Assembly: GCA_022496805.1 (NCBI GenBank)
Contig: CM040103.1
Span: 9,752,001-9,816,000 of the forward strand
Source: Pohlia nutans
Taxonomy: Eukaryota > Streptophyta > Bryopsida > Bryales > Mniaceae
Direction: 5' to 3'
Length of the DNA: 64,000 bases
The translations under genes were made by a program, and so were the position numbers. Each line of letters starts with the position of its first letter. The first letter of the stretch is position 1. Shown one piece after another: positions 47,229 through 58,904 of this stretch. A model generated the notes under the pieces. It saw nothing but the letters and a program-made list of their open reading frames with translations, was not told the DNA's origin and ran no database searches.

Positions 47229-48908
47229 ATGGCGACCAGCGTCGCGATGGATCATTCCTCAGCTCAACAGGACTCTTCGGTTGCACGCTCTTCGGTTGTA
47301 GACTCTTCGGTTGCAGACTCAGTCACCGAATTAACATCAGACCAAGCTCATGATCGCAAGCGTCCCAAAATGGAATTGGTGTGTGCAATCGATGCTGCGC
47401 GTCATGATTCCATCGGAGCAGACTCAGTCAAGTTTACCGACGGAGTGCTGTCGCAAAGCGCTTTTTTACAGCGTCTCAGCGCCCGGGACATTCTGAACCT
47501 GAAAGGTGTCTGCAAATCGTGGGCAACTTGGTACCCCGCCAACATCACCACCATCACGGACGCTCACCGCCTGGACAACAACCGCGACTGGTTCTTCCCA
47601 CTGATCGCCGAACCAGATTTGCGCACACCGACATCGTCGTCATTCTCTTTGTCTGGAATCCGGCACGAAACTGCACATCAATCGTCGGGCAAGCTAATGA
47701 GCGCATCTCCTATCTTAGACTATCTTCCGCCCCCGCCGCGCAACTGCAGGCTCCTTCGGTACGACATCATCGCCAGCTCAGATGGCCTTCTCCTTGTCAA
47801 GGCTCTTTCTGTTAGCTTGAAGGCACCCCACCACACACAACGTCAACTGGAGGGGAACGCGTGCTACCGTTGCAGAGATTTCCGCCTGGGTAGGAGGTGG
47901 GACTGGGAATCTCTGACAATGATCAATCCCCTGACAAAACAGTTCCGGGTTCTTCCAGCATTCGAAGGTCAATCTCTGAAAGGGTGGACTACGGAACACA
48001 GCCACGGTGAGCAAGCTCAGATCATGGTGGATGCCGACGCAAACTCGTATAAAGTGCTTTACTACGAGTTTACTTCGCGATGGCTGTACGTGTACGAGTC
48101 CAAGTCCGACATTTGGCGACGTGTACAGTATCATAGTCATACACGGCTACCGCAAGTGGGCGATTACTGCACAAGCGCCACACTGCGCGGGCGTCTCTAC
48201 TTTGCAGACATTCGAGGGGCTACCGGTGTCGCGGAGTGGATTCAGAACTGGTCAAGACTTGGAGGTGTTTTGCGGCTCTTTGAAATTGACATTGGAACTG
48301 GGCACTGGATAGCGTTCAAGGACTTCCCGCTATGCAAATGGCCCGATTCGACATCTCAGGACTCAGGTTACTTTGACCATATTCAGAAGAATGTCCTCCG
48401 CAACTTGGAGCTCGTGGAATGCATGGGGCACCTCTTTGCAGTGATTCCAGAAAGGCTTGGCGAGAATGTGCATCCGTCGCACAATATGCAGTCGAGGCTC
48501 TTGCAGCGTGGTACTTCGGCGGTGGACTTGGAGTACATCATGGCTCTGCAGTTCTACATCTTTCAGCTGGAGGGCGAGGAGGGCGAGAATTTACATTGTG
48601 GGGTGCTACGTATCGAACTTCCACGCAGTAGTATGACTTGTAAAGACAAAAGACAGGTCTCTTTGTATGTGAAGACCTCGGGGGCTAGGGAGCCTGCGGG
48701 GATATTGGATCCGGGGCCGAACTGGTTCAGCTGCACAGCGAGAGGAAGCGTGATCTGGGTGAGCTGTGAAGACTATTTGTTGCAATATGACGTTGATTCT
48801 GGGCAGTCCAAGACACAGCTTCTTCCCAAGCACAGGATGCATTGGATGCAACGTCGTGATCACCAGCTGAGATTGGCGTACAGGCCGAGCTTCCACATGA
48901 AGCCGTAG
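47229..48908 (+). CDS. F-box protein (F-box copy 3, intact)
   Basis: 559 aa, uninterrupted. Residues 1-70 are a variable Ser/Asp-rich region with small SSV(V/A)DSSVAD repeats and a basic HDRKRPK (41-47) that could be a nuclear signal. The F-box lies at about 72-110 (LSQSAFLQRLSARDILNLKG, then VCKSWATWY). The rest resembles the C-terminal beta-rich substrate-binding region of plant F-box proteins: IIASSDGLLLV (180-190), NPLTKQFRVLP (233-243), and near the end WFSCTARGSVIWVSCEDYLL. Such proteins bind SKP1 through the F-box and present substrates to a CUL1 ubiquitin ligase; the substrate is unknown. It is the only full copy of three in the window and defines what copies 1 and 2 have lost. The C-terminal RPSFHMKP is also remembered in the 3' flank of the PAH gene. 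Confidence 0.85.
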   Translation: MATSVAMDHSSAQQDSSVARSSVVDSSVADSVTELTSDQAHDRKRPKMELVCAIDAARHDSIGADSVKFTDGVLSQSAFLQRLSARDILNLKGVCKSWATWYPANITTITDAHRLDNNRDWFFPLIAEPDLRTPTSSSFSLSGIRHETAHQSSGKLMSASPILDYLPPPPRNCRLLRYDIIASSDGLLLVKALSVSLKAPHHTQRQLEGNACYRCRDFRLGRRWDWESLTMINPLTKQFRVLPAFEGQSLKGWTTEHSHGEQAQIMVDADANSYKVLYYEFTSRWLYVYESKSDIWRRVQYHSHTRLPQVGDYCTSATLRGRLYFADIRGATGVAEWIQNWSRLGGVLRLFEIDIGTGHWIAFKDFPLCKWPDSTSQDSGYFDHIQKNVLRNLELVECMGHLFAVIPERLGENVHPSHNMQSRLLQRGTSAVDLEYIMALQFYIFQLEGEEGENLHCGVLRIELPRSSMTCKDKRQVSLYVKTSGAREPAGILDPGPNWFSCTARGSVIWVSCEDYLLQYDVDSGQSKTQLLPKHRMHWMQRRDHQLRLAYRPSFHMKP

Positions 48909-49217
48909 GGAGACAAGTGCCAGCCTCCCAGGCTCGGCATTGCAAGGGCTGGCTGTTTTGATTGATGGAGTCCATGCGTCCTTAGGCAGGAGTAAAGCTC
49001 CGAAACTTATCATTGGTGTTTTGTGTCAGATAAGTTGTCGTAGAGCTTTCAGCAATGAAATGTTGTTTTGGTTTCAGTGTTTGGAAAGACATTCATTTGA
49101 GTTGAATTATTGGTTTCTAAATTCTCGATTTTCAATCGGTTGTTCATTGATTTTCTTTGGTTATTTTATCTACTGTTTGAAACAGTAGTTTTTTTAAGTA
49201 TTGAGAGGCTGGCCTTT
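48909..49217 (+). other. F-box copy 3 3' UTR and flank
   Basis: AGACAAGTGCCAG, GGAGTCCATGCGTCCTTAGG and GCTCCGAAACTTATCAT match the sequence after the PAH gene (58920-59030). CTGTTTGAAACAGTA near 49170 recurs at 59158. Confidence 0.6.
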
Positions 49218-49551
49218 AGCCTAAAGCATTCAGTTTGAATTTTCTCTTAATGAAATGAATTTTCTCACTTGTACTAGCCACCGATTTACTTGTACATTGT
49301 TTGTTCTTATCTTGAGAGGCACTCCCTTGTGTTTATGGTGGACTTAAATTTCTAGTGTCTATGTATACTAATCATCTTTTATATAATAATTCTCTCAAAT
49401 GCATAGCGTCACGCCCGATGACACTACCTTGTGTAAAGAAATTGGTCACATTTTCATCGACTAATTCATCTTGTGTCAAGGCATCATTCACTTCACACAA
49501 TTTAATACATTTAGTCCACCAGAATGTGTTGTTTTGCAATAGGCTATTTGC

Positions 49552-49581
49552 TAATATATATATTTGCTAATATATATATTT

Positions 49582-49636
<55 letters not shown>

Positions 49637-49645
49637 CATATATAT
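49552..49645. repeat. (TA)n microsatellite
   Basis: Roughly 90 bp of alternating TA with rare C or G interruptions. The other arm has only a short AT stretch at 63818-63842. Confidence 0.95.
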
Positions 49646-51239
49646 ACGTGTATTATAGTCATCAGGTGGTCCCTGTTCATATCTATAGTTATACTATATT
49701 TGATTGAAATGTAGTGAGAGCTAGGTCGCGTCACAAAATCATTTCAGATGGCTGTGTATGGGAATGTGAACCGACTGATGGACTCTAAACTCTAAAGTAG
49801 CTGGAGCACCATAAGACTCGTTTCAGTCGTTTGTATGTTAATACCTCATGACTTCAGTAAGTTCATATATGGTCCACCATACGAAACCTTTTGGACAATC
49901 ACGAGCTTGGATTCCAATACGTAATGTTTGAAGGATGGGGAAGAACATACACTTGACTGTGTCAAAGTATCAATCGCTGTCCCATGCTAATCGCACTCTC
50001 ACTTAACTTGTGTCCGGGCTTGGGGTCCATCAGTCTGAAGTGATGCTCTACTCTCTGCTCTTGCTAGAGGTTAGAAAATTTTGCATTTATGTACATCTCA
50101 AATTGTGATGAGAAACCAAGAAACTATAACACTATATCGGGTGTTGGCCTAATATGGGTACCTCCTCGAAAAATAGTGTGATTTTAAAAAAATATCTTTG
50201 TTGGTAAGAAAAAAGCATTGAAAAATTACAAAAATTAGAGGGTGTTATAGACACCATGGCTGCAATTATATACATGGTGTTAAAGATGGAATTTCTCGCA
50301 CAAATAAAATAAGTTAGACTTAAGTCACACTATGTGAGACTCATAAAAATGGTACCCATATCAGGCCATTCCTTTAGATCACTAAAACTAATGATGAAGA
50401 TTACATGTGTTGGTAAATAAACGAATATTATTTAAACAAGACAACAGAAATTTCCCATGTGACCTACTCAAAACTGCCAAAAGATTGGTGTAATTAGGAT
50501 GTGCGGATCTATGTTCAACTTCTAGAGATTTCAGTCATATATAATATTGTCCAAATTGAAGTTACCTTAGTGCAGTTGGTCAGATCGAAGTATAATCTAT
50601 CCAACTTGCTTATTATGCACAGAATAGTAGGAGAATCTGGTGCAAGTTTGGCGGAACCAAGTGAATGCTGGATCAATGAACTGAGTGCTGAATCTGAGTT
50701 CGGCATCCTGTGTTTCGTTAATGGTTGACATGAAATGCAGGTATTCAAGGACATTCAAGAAGATGCTGCTGTAAGGAGAATAGTAAAGAATGTATCATGG
50801 ATAATTTCATTTAGAAGATTGAGTCTGAAAGGGATCTTCTGTGAGTTCCGGGTCACTCACTCAGGAATGTCTGGTTTCCTCAGTCCCAATGATGATATAT
50901 GCACATGCTTAAGTCTATCTTTGCACACACCAGTGTCTGAGATCAAGTGAGATTTGGTGAGATCAGTGACATTTGTTGTTTGCTACTTTGCGTTAACTAT
51001 TCTTCCTTCAACATACTATGGGTTGTCAAAGTGTATGCTTGTGACATGCTTGTGACAGGAGACTTTGCGACTCCGTTTCTATGTGTTCACTTCGCGTTTC
51101 TGTGTTCACTTCGCATTTCTATGTGTTGGGGCAATCTGTAACCCGAGCCAGCCCAGTGTCAATAGCAAGATTCTCACCAAAACAATTGTCTTCTACATGT
51201 AAATTGAAATTGTTGAGTAGACACAGGGCACCTTGACAC

Positions 51240-51390
51240 ATTCACCAAGTAGTAAATGGTACAAAAATGGTGGTGAATTCGTGGTGAAGTGGTGTTCAAA
51301 CTGTACTTGCTAAAATGAGCAATTGCTCAATTTAACAAGTGTTCACCACGAATTCACCACCATTTTTGTACCGTTTACTTGGCAGTGAAT
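51240..51390. mobile_element. ~150-bp foldback MITE
   Basis: GGTACAAAAATGGTGGTGAA with flanking bases is repeated in inverted orientation (TTCACCACCATTTTTGTACC) around a ~45-bp centre containing GAGCAATTGCTC. The corresponding place in the right arm (about 62215) lacks it, giving an empty site. Confidence 0.8.
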
Positions 51391-52199
51391 CGGGCAAGGT
51401 TCCCTGTGAGAGGTTCACCTATGAAGTGAAAGTTATGAATTTTAAATCGGCTTTAGTCACCAAAGTTTGAATAAAAAAAAACAAAATAACAAAAGCATGA
51501 CTAAACCAACCACATAGGGACATGTACCCTAGTGGAGTACAACACTTCTTTTGTATATAAGCGAGTACCTTGTAATCATTTTCAACACTCACTATTTTCT
51601 AAAGAAACTTATTTAAGAATTGTTTATCTTACTACTCTTTTCAAACAAGTAAATCTCAATCCAAATGTAGCAAATATATTAGGGCTTTGCTTCTCTCTGC
51701 ACCATCAATGACAAGCTCCCACCTAAGCACTAGCTCCAACCTGTGAACTAGCTTAGACGAGCGCCTGCCTTAGACCAACGACTAACTTAAGTACAGACAA
51801 GTGTGATGTGGGGATAAAATAACAAAAAATGCAATGTTTATCTATAACATTTTCAACATTTCAATGGAAAAAAACAAAAGTAACTTCTTACAAGAACAAC
51901 AGATTTAACACATTTCTCATTGCCACAAAGCCTAATACATGGAAAAAGACATCTACTCTAAGCGGTGATTGACATGTTCTCCACAATCAAGCCCTCATCT
52001 CACCAAAAAATCGTTTTGCAGATCTATAAATAGAAACACCGAATCTTATTCGAGGCCGGCGTGAAAGAAGTGTTTGTTCTTCAGTTTTGCACTAAAATTA
52101 GTAAAATGGTTACTATGTCGTTCTCCACAATTAAACCTTCATGTCACAAAAGTTTAGTTTTGCACTTCAATCCTTCAAACCAATAGAACAAGCAAGAAA

Positions 52200-52560
52200 C
52201 ATTTAACCATGCTAAACTTGTTAAAAACCAATTAAAGCAAATATTTAACCATGGTAAACTAGTAGTAAACCAAAAGGAAAATGTCTAATCATGGAATACC
52301 AGTAAACTTAAACTAAAAAGCAAATGTCTAACCATCGAAAACAAACCCTCCTGTCACACAGTCCTTCACTTTTGCACTACAATGCTTTACTAACAATCAA
52401 ACCAAAAAGAAGGAGAAACATCTAAACATGATCAACCAAAAAGCACATGTCTAACGGTCATCGAAAACCAATAAGAAAACTGTGTAATCATGGAAAACCA
52501 GTAGTAAACGAAAAAGCAAATGTCTAACCATGGAAAATCAGTTGCATTAACCGGATCTTA
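52200..52560. repeat. ~50-bp minisatellite 3' of small gene B
   Basis: Diverged units of GTAGTAAAC(C/G)AAAAAGCAAA and TGTCTAACCATGGAAAAC recur about six times. The array is mirrored at 61030-61400 and present as a remnant at 39600-39950. Confidence 0.7.
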
Positions 52561-52677
52561 TTCTGACCAGCATACAAAGAGCTAACTCATGAATCCTAGC
52601 TTTAGATGTCTCAAAACACGGTTTCGCTGATCGAGCATTACTCCATAATTCCAATTCCTTCCATGATTAGTGACCGA

Positions 52678-53061
52678 CTAATTATCCTCAACACCGCCGT
52701 CCTCAACAGTCTCTTCCACACGATTGCCGTTCGCCGCAGAAGCACGAGCGTCTTCCAGAGCCTGCCAAACGAGTGTCCTGATCTGCAGAACTTCGTCCGA
52801 ACTATCGCGACTCTCGACGGCTGGAGCCTCCTGCAAGCGATCGGGGAGATCGGAAGTCATGTGCTCCGGAGACTCGTAGCCCAGCTCCCCCGGCAAAGTC
52901 TCATCCACCGCCTGCAGAGCCTGGGCAAAGAAATCCGCAGCAACGTGCCAGTCCGGCGAATTCTTCTCCGTCTCCTCGATGCCCTGGGCCAGGAGCTGCC
53001 TCACAACAGCCCACGTATTCGGAGCCGCCTGCCGAACGGCACTCTCGTTGCGTGAGTCCAT
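52678..53061 (-). CDS. Unknown small-protein family, member B (intact)
   Basis: 127 aa starting MDSRNESAVRQAAPNTW. The first two thirds look helical with a heptad-like hydrophobic pattern (WAVVRQLLAQGIEETEKNSP, DWHVAADFFAQALQAVDE). A middle region reads YESPEHMTSDLPDRLQEA, then EVLQIRTLVWQALEDARASA. The end is strongly acidic (VEETVEDGGVEDN, stop at 52680-52678). I recognise no domain. It is GC-rich in an AT-rich setting and free of stops. Member C (60531-60900) and member A (40488-39997) share its frame and motifs, which supports a real protein-coding history. No signal or transmembrane segment is visible, and the function is unknown. Confidence 0.65.
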   Translation of the reverse strand: MDSRNESAVRQAAPNTWAVVRQLLAQGIEETEKNSPDWHVAADFFAQALQAVDETLPGELGYESPEHMTSDLPDRLQEAPAVESRDSSDEVLQIRTLVWQALEDARASAANGNRVEETVEDGGVEDN

Positions 53062-53110
53062 GAGCTTCGATTCTCGCGCTGCGTTTCGGAATTCGATCTG
53101 CTTTTCTTTC

Positions 53111-53834
53111 TAAGCTGCTCTTGACAGTATTCTCTCCCTATCACCAGCCAAGCCACAACTTAGTAACGAAGATCTTAATGACCTCAAAACTGAAAATTGG
53201 TTACAACATACCAGAACGAGCTACCAAGCACAAAAAAAAAAAACAAGCAGGGAAGGAGCTGAAGTAGAGCAAGGAGCTTAATTAGAACACAGGTTACAGG
53301 GAACCCTCACAGTTTGACTCCGGGGCCAAACTTGGGTGGGGTTAAAAAGAGGGATTTTACCCCAGTAGGGTAGTTTTTTCTTGTCCACAGGTCCGTAAAA
53401 AGCACTATGGTTTTACTCCAGTAAATCATGTTTTATCTTGATAAAGGTTTCGAAAAGGGAGTCCAAGTTCAACCCCCAACTCCCAATCTGCACTTTTGGA
53501 CATAATGCTAAATGGAGTAAATGGGGTAAAAAATGAGATCAAACTATTTACTTTTTACCCCAGCAAAAATGTTTAGGATCCCTGTGGATGTTCTACAAAT
53601 GAATTTGCAACTAGAATTTTATCCATGAAGTCCATCAATTAATTGAACTTAACACTAAAATACATGAACATGTGATAGCACAAGAGACAAACCTTTGTGA
53701 AGAGCTTATAGAGGATTCAGAGACAAAAAGATGTCTAACTTACTCAACCCGAGATTTCAATTTATTTACAGATTAGGTATACAACAAATGATGCCCACCA
53801 TCTAACTCAATTCTAACTCAAACAATTTTTTAAA
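53111..53834 (-). promoter_or_regulatory. Upstream flank of small gene B
   Basis: Matches to the upstream flank of gene A occur at 53120-53230 and 53690-53800 (CATGAACATGTGATAGCAC, AACCTTTGTGAAGAGC, ATGATGCCCACC). The middle has repeated TTTTACCCCAG and CCCCAGTAGGG words. This flank is missing from the right arm, which joins the F-box leader instead. Confidence 0.5.
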
Positions 53835-55570
53835 TTAAACATCTAAACAACATGACGTTGCCTAAATGAGAAAGAGTAAAAATAAAAAATGAAAACAAAT
53901 GAAAACAAATGACTTTCTTCTTGGACTCTTATCTTTCAAAATTTTAATACATAAAGTCACACTACTTTTAACAAGCCATTGAAAATGAATAGAGTGAATG
54001 AAATCATTGGCGTTTAAGTTATTAGGGAACCAAAATTGTCTCTTATAGAAATTTAAGCTATGTAGGATCCACAATTAAACCACAATAGAGATTGTTTAAA
54101 AACTAACAAAAGTAAATGAAATGAAAAAAATGAAATGAAATCATATTTAAAGTTGACTTAAAAACTTAAGGGAAGAAGCTCAATAAAGTGAACGCAAAAA
54201 GTGCGATTTTTGGCTTCCAAAAAGTGAATTTCGAGTGAGTTCAATTTTGCCTTCTTTGTTGGATTTTTTAAGGATTTAATCTTTAACTCCCTAGGCGTTC
54301 ATTTTTTGGATGATGTACAAATTTAATCCACATTTTCTCGTCCATCGTGCAACTTTTTGTAGTACAAATTTTTTTACTATAGATTTCAAGGGAAATTAGC
54401 TTCATGTATGTGTGAAGTGTGTACCATTTTGAATGGAGACGATTTGTGATTTTTTTATACCTCATTTTATGTTGCCGTAGTTGACCAAAAACTTCTTGGA
54501 TCTTAGTTCAAAAGCGTTCAAGATATCACTTCACTTTTTGGTGTTTTTTACATTTGTAGGCATGGATCATTTTCCAATATTTGAATATCCCACTTTTGTG
54601 ATACACTTCATTTTGCTTGCCCCCCTTTTAATGTCTCGTTATGGTCTTTTGTTACAGTTCCAAAAGTCACTACTACATTCAGCCTTTTATTTGGGGATTT
54701 GGTTCCAAAACTCACAATGTTTTTCAATTACGGCTAACTTCAATAATCATATCCTTGTTCATTTTTTTTAAGCAAAGCATAAGTCCAATACCATATCATT
54801 CTATGTTTCAACCCTTAACCGTCCACACTTCAATACGTGGTCAAACTTCATCAATTTCTCATATTTTAGAATGGATTATTATATTTTGGTAATTTTTTTT
54901 TACTTATTGTTAAACCGGTTTACATTGATTTTTTTCATATTTACTAAAATAAAAATGAATTTTATAAGATTTGTCAAAGTTTTTCTCTTGTAGTAGTTAA
55001 ATTGTAATTACAAAAATGCCTGAAATAATACTAATTACTTAGAAATTAAAAATGTAATTTATAATGATGAACAAGGTGTAGGTGGCATGTTTCTTAAGCT
55101 TACATAAAAATAAATTTGATTGAAAAACTATTTCATAAGTAAATATTGGAATTTTAGGATTCTCAAGCTTTAAAGTTATGTAAAAGCAAAATTTTAACAA
55201 ATTTTTTGAAGAACCTTTAATTGGGCAAAAAGTGAAAGATAGCCCCTATACTTTCTCAATTGGGACCATTTTCATTTGAAATTAAGAACTAGATGAAAAC
55301 TAGCATTTGACTAAAAATCAATCAAACATCGCCCACGGAGATCCTTGCACACTTACTTAAGAGTTAATTCTTCCAATAAAGGTGTAAGTTCAAGAGTCAT
55401 AAACGTTTGCATTTGATTGTTTCAAACTAATATGTGCATTGCTTATCACGTGTTATTTGTTAGGACTTAAATTCATATGGTATTTGTTTGGTCTCCGTCT
55501 TATGTAATTGATTGTCTCTTGTAAGGCCGTTGTGATCAAGCAAGGATTTTTTTCACCATAATGTTTAAAC
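53835..55570 (+). repeat. Long intergenic repeat R1, copy 3 (5' truncated)
   Basis: It aligns with 21040-23094 from AACATCTAAACA. It has the empty hairpin-MITE site at about 53990 (GAATAGAGTGAATG). A TTAA-type MITE relative lies at about 54265-54520. Confidence 0.75.
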
Positions 55571-56394
55571 ATCATTCATTTAAAAAAAGGTGTGACAAAG
55601 TCCTAGTTTGATTATAAAACTATTATCTCAAATACGATAACTTTATTTCATCCAATTTTAAGAATATAGATCTCAAAGATATGTTACTAACCTTATTTGA
55701 GGCATTTTTTCAAAAACAAGAAATCAATCTCAAACATCACGAATGTGAATTTTCCCTGTCGTGAAAACAAAGATCTCAAAGGTCACCAAATAATGTGGTT
55801 CATTCCTCTTTCAATGAGGCAAAGATATAAAAAATTATTTAGAAATGTAGTTAAATAATTCCTTTTATGAAAGCAAGGATTTCAAAAGTCACAAGTTTAG
55901 TTCATCACTTTTTTAAAAGCATAAATCTCAAAAGTCATAAATGTGTTCATCCTAAGTTCTTCAACCCCTATTCTAAGTGACCATTTTATAATTGCTACTT
56001 TTTTTTACAGGTTGCCCAAGATGAAAAGAATATTTTTATAACACAAAATCAAATCTACTTTCCAACTCAATTTGAATTTTGTTAATCCAAGTTAAATTTC
56101 ATGAAGGAGAATTTTTAAAATACAAACATCTCAACATTGTCCTAGTTTTATAAAATTTACTATTTCTAGAAAGTAATTATGGTGTTTTTTGCTTTGGAAT
56201 TTTTGCGATCCACCATTCAAAATAGAATGTCTAGTTTTGACCAATCATACCTAAATTTAAAATTCTAAAAATAAAATTTGTAATTTTGGTAAGTATTCTA
56301 TGATAGATGGTTCTAAATTCGTTAAATGAGTATGTAAGACAATTTTGAAAGTTCATTCAAGTTACACATGTAGGTTTTGCCCTTAACACACATT

Positions 56395-56629
56395 TTGTTA
56401 AAATTGGATCACATTTTGTTAAAACTAAATTACCAAATTGGAAAAGTGATAGGGAGTGCTAACCTTTGCAATAGAGTGTGATACACTGCTCTTATTTGTG
56501 GAATATTAAGAGTGTTGTAGAAAAATTGGGAACATATCTCTATTGCGAAGGATAGCACTTCCTAATACTTTTACAATCTCGTAGTTCAATTTTAACAAAA
56601 TGTGGTTCAATTTTGACAAAATGTGTGTT
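56395..56629. mobile_element. Full-length hairpin MITE, copy 2
   Basis: AACACACATTTTGTTAAAA and its inverted partner bracket 235 bp that is nearly all inverted repeat, related to 21206-21460. The flank GCCCTT ... CTTTCTT, compared with the uninterrupted GCCCTTCTTTC at 23935, gives a 3-bp CTT duplication. It is nested in the TTAA-type MITE of this R2 copy. Confidence 0.85.
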
Positions 56630-57899
56630 CTTTCTTTCTTCTAACATTTAGGAATTAATGGTAAGAATCTCAAATATCATAATATTGATTATCCCTTTCT
56701 ATAAAAGTACATGATTGCCATTTCATCCTTTGTGTTTAGAATAACGGTAGTTCTTAAAAGTCATTATACCAATGTCTCATCTTTTTCTTTTAGTACATTC
56801 TTGGTATTTTATTACTTAGTTAATGGCTTCATCTGGGTTATTATATATTAACTCAATTCTTTGATAGAAATTTAGGCTCTGTAGACACCACAATTAACTA
56901 CACCAAGGTTAGGTCTAGGAGTGAATTGAAGCAAATGGGATTTATGTAAATTAGACGTCTCTACTTATGTTGTCCTTAGTTCCTAGTTTCGTTGTTACAA
57001 TTCCTAGTTTAATTTTATATAACTTTGCTATTCATTGTGAATTTGTGATGTGACGTAAAGCATTTGGTTGGATGTAGTAGTACAATGAAACTAAAGCATT
57101 GTTTTAAGAAAATTAAAATATGTGACTAAGTTGTGCACTTGGCACTTATGGCACTCACGCTGAAATTCAAAATGATTACGATGGTGGCCTCCATTTCACC
57201 CCTAAATGTCATGGCATCCAAAAATTGGACGACCAACATATTCAAGCCCTTCTTTTGATCTCATCAATGCCTGAATGAAAGCCATATAATTTTTTAAAAG
57301 ATTCTTCACCAGGTTGTTGTCTTATCTAATGGTTTGAGTTAGTCATATTTGATTACATATTTTTCTAATATTGCAAGTGTAGAAGTATGTCTAGTCATAG
57401 ACCAAGCCAAAATTGCGTTGATTGTAGTTCAAAAGTGGCTCTGCAAAAATGAGGTCATAGATTTAAGAAACACAAAAATTTCAAAGAATCACCACATGTG
57501 TTCGAGAGTATCTCTTTTCAAATTCATTCCAACAAATTTAACGCAAAAATATTAAAATTTTGTTTGTAATCAAATTTAGAAGAAACTTTCAATTTTCACT
57601 TTCAAAGTTTATAATTAAATATTGGTGATAGTATTAGTGAATTGAATTGTACGGATGGACTCTAAAATTCAAAATCTAAAACTTTCATTTTTCATATCAA
57701 TTCCAAACTATTATTCTAAATAGTAGTTTATGATGATTTATGTCGAATTGTCAATTCCAAAGACACTTAGTACATGTCTAAGGGATTAAATACCCTTTGC
57801 AAGCAAGTAAATTCCAAATTACACAAATGGTGACCCTCATTAGCTAGTTTGCCACCTTGTCTCTTACAAATTCCCTTCAAATGACTCCTCACCCTCTTG

Positions 57900-58325
57900 T
57901 CCCTTTGCTCACCATGGACTTCAATTGTGACTCTTCCAAAGTTCTTTTTTCTTCACCATGGACTTTTATAAGTTCTTGTTGAGTCCTTCTTGCTCATCAT
58001 GGACTTTCACGATGTTTCTTGTTGGGTCCCTATTTCTCACCACAACCTTTCTTTGTGTCTCTTGCAAAGCCCATTTTTGCTCACCATGGCCTTGCTGTGT
58101 TTCTTGCACAACCCATTTCTACTCACCACGGCCTTTCTTTGTGTCTCTTGCAAGGCCCATTTTTGCTCACTACGGCTTTTCTTTGTGCCTCTTGCAAGGC
58201 CCATTTTTGCTCACTATATACTTCCTCCGTGCCTCTTGCAAGTTGCCAGGCTGTCCCTCTTGGGCACCACGCCACCACGGACTTCCACCGTGTCTCTTGC
58301 AAAACCGGTGCATCCATTTGAAAGG
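57900..58325 (+). repeat. ~44-bp minisatellite before the PAH gene
   Basis: The largest array seen. The phase of GTGT(C/T)TCTTGCA is at 58055, 58097, 58141 and 58185, so the unit is 42-44 bp. Because 44 is not a multiple of 3 and no frame of the unit has a stop, long overlapping frames appear on both strands. Confidence 0.85.
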
Positions 58326-58478
58326 GATGTAAGAGTCTATATAATCCCTCCGGTTACAAAGGTACTGCCATCCAAACGGAGCTATAGATCCGCCCATATC
58401 CCTGGTTCATTCTAGGGGCTGTATGTACTTAGCCTTGAGGACGCGGAACATTTGTTGATTCATTGCGAAGAAAAAAAG
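58326..58478 (+). promoter_or_regulatory. Truncated F-box-type leader joined to PAH gene
   Basis: GAGC(T/C)ATAGATCCGCCCATA, CCCTGGTTCATTCTAGGGGC and TGTACTTAG match the start of the F-box leaders. At about 58434 the match stops and new sequence (CCTTGAGGACGCGG) leads to the PAH start. The second half of the F-box leader is absent. Confidence 0.65.
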
Positions 58479-58904
58479 ATGGAGCGGGAGGGCCATGAGG
58501 AGGATGGAGCTAATCCGCCTCAAGGAAACAAGCGAGCTTCGCAAGGCGGGGGCGGAGGTGGCGAGTCTTCGGAGAATGGTGGAGGTGGTAGCAGGCAGCA
58601 GCAGCGCCTCACCACCGAAGATGCGCTTCAGTATCTGAAAGAGGTGAAGGAGGAATTTAAGGACGACAAGGCGAAGTACAAGGAGTTTCTGGAGGTGATG
58701 AAGGATTTCTTGGAGCAGAAGGTGGACATGACCGGCGTGATCACGCGCGTGAAGGAGCTTTTCAAGGGCCACCGTCATTTGATCCTAGGCTTCAACGCGT
58801 TCTTGCCGCCCGGGTTTGAAATCCGGCTTCCTCCACCCTTGGAGGAGATTGTCCAGGAGCAGCAGCAGGGTCCTGCCGTGGAGTCCGATCAAGCGATCAA
58901 TTAA
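58479..58904 (+). CDS. Solo SIN3-type PAH1 domain protein
   Basis: 141 aa from ATG at 58479 ([16 protein letters not shown]). The frame is open a little further upstream but has no earlier ATG. Residues ~20-50 are a Gly/Ser/Gln linker. Residues ~52-120 are a clear first paired amphipathic helix domain: [67 protein letters not shown]. In SIN3 corepressors PAH1 binds partner peptides and recruits a histone deacetylase complex. Here PAH2, PAH3 and the HDAC-interacting domain are absent. No stop or frameshift is seen. A single-domain copy could compete with SIN3 for partners, a microProtein-like role; this is inference. It is intronless and sits between F-box-derived 5' and 3' sequence. Confidence 0.85.
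   Translation: MEREGHEEDGANPPQGNKRASQGGGGGGESSENGGGGSRQQQRLTTEDALQYLKEVKEEFKDDKAKYKEFLEVMKDFLEQKVDMTGVITRVKELFKGHRHLILGFNAFLPPGFEIRLPPPLEEIVQEQQQGPAVESDQAIN

Larger units (their letters stand above)
49218..53110 (+). repeat. Left arm of a large inverted duplication
   Basis: Read in reverse complement, this arm follows 64000 back to 60473. Pairs include TAGCCTAAAGC (49218) with the last bases of the window, GTGTTTCGTTAATGGTTGAC (50712) with 63185-63166, and the small-gene coding regions. It carries small gene B, a foldback MITE and a (TA)n tract not matched in the other arm. Confidence 0.9.
55571..58325 (+). repeat. Long intergenic repeat R2, copy 4
   Basis: It aligns with the other R2 copies. 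Its TTAA-type MITE (about 55970-56658) is interrupted by a second copy of the hairpin MITE. It ends with the minisatellite at 57900-58325 before the PAH gene leader. Confidence 0.75.

Noticed and set aside
50735..51141. Short frames in the left arm, mirrored near 63000-63300
   Set aside because: The mirrored copy does not keep the same frame or length, and both arms show indels here, so there is no sign of coding constraint.
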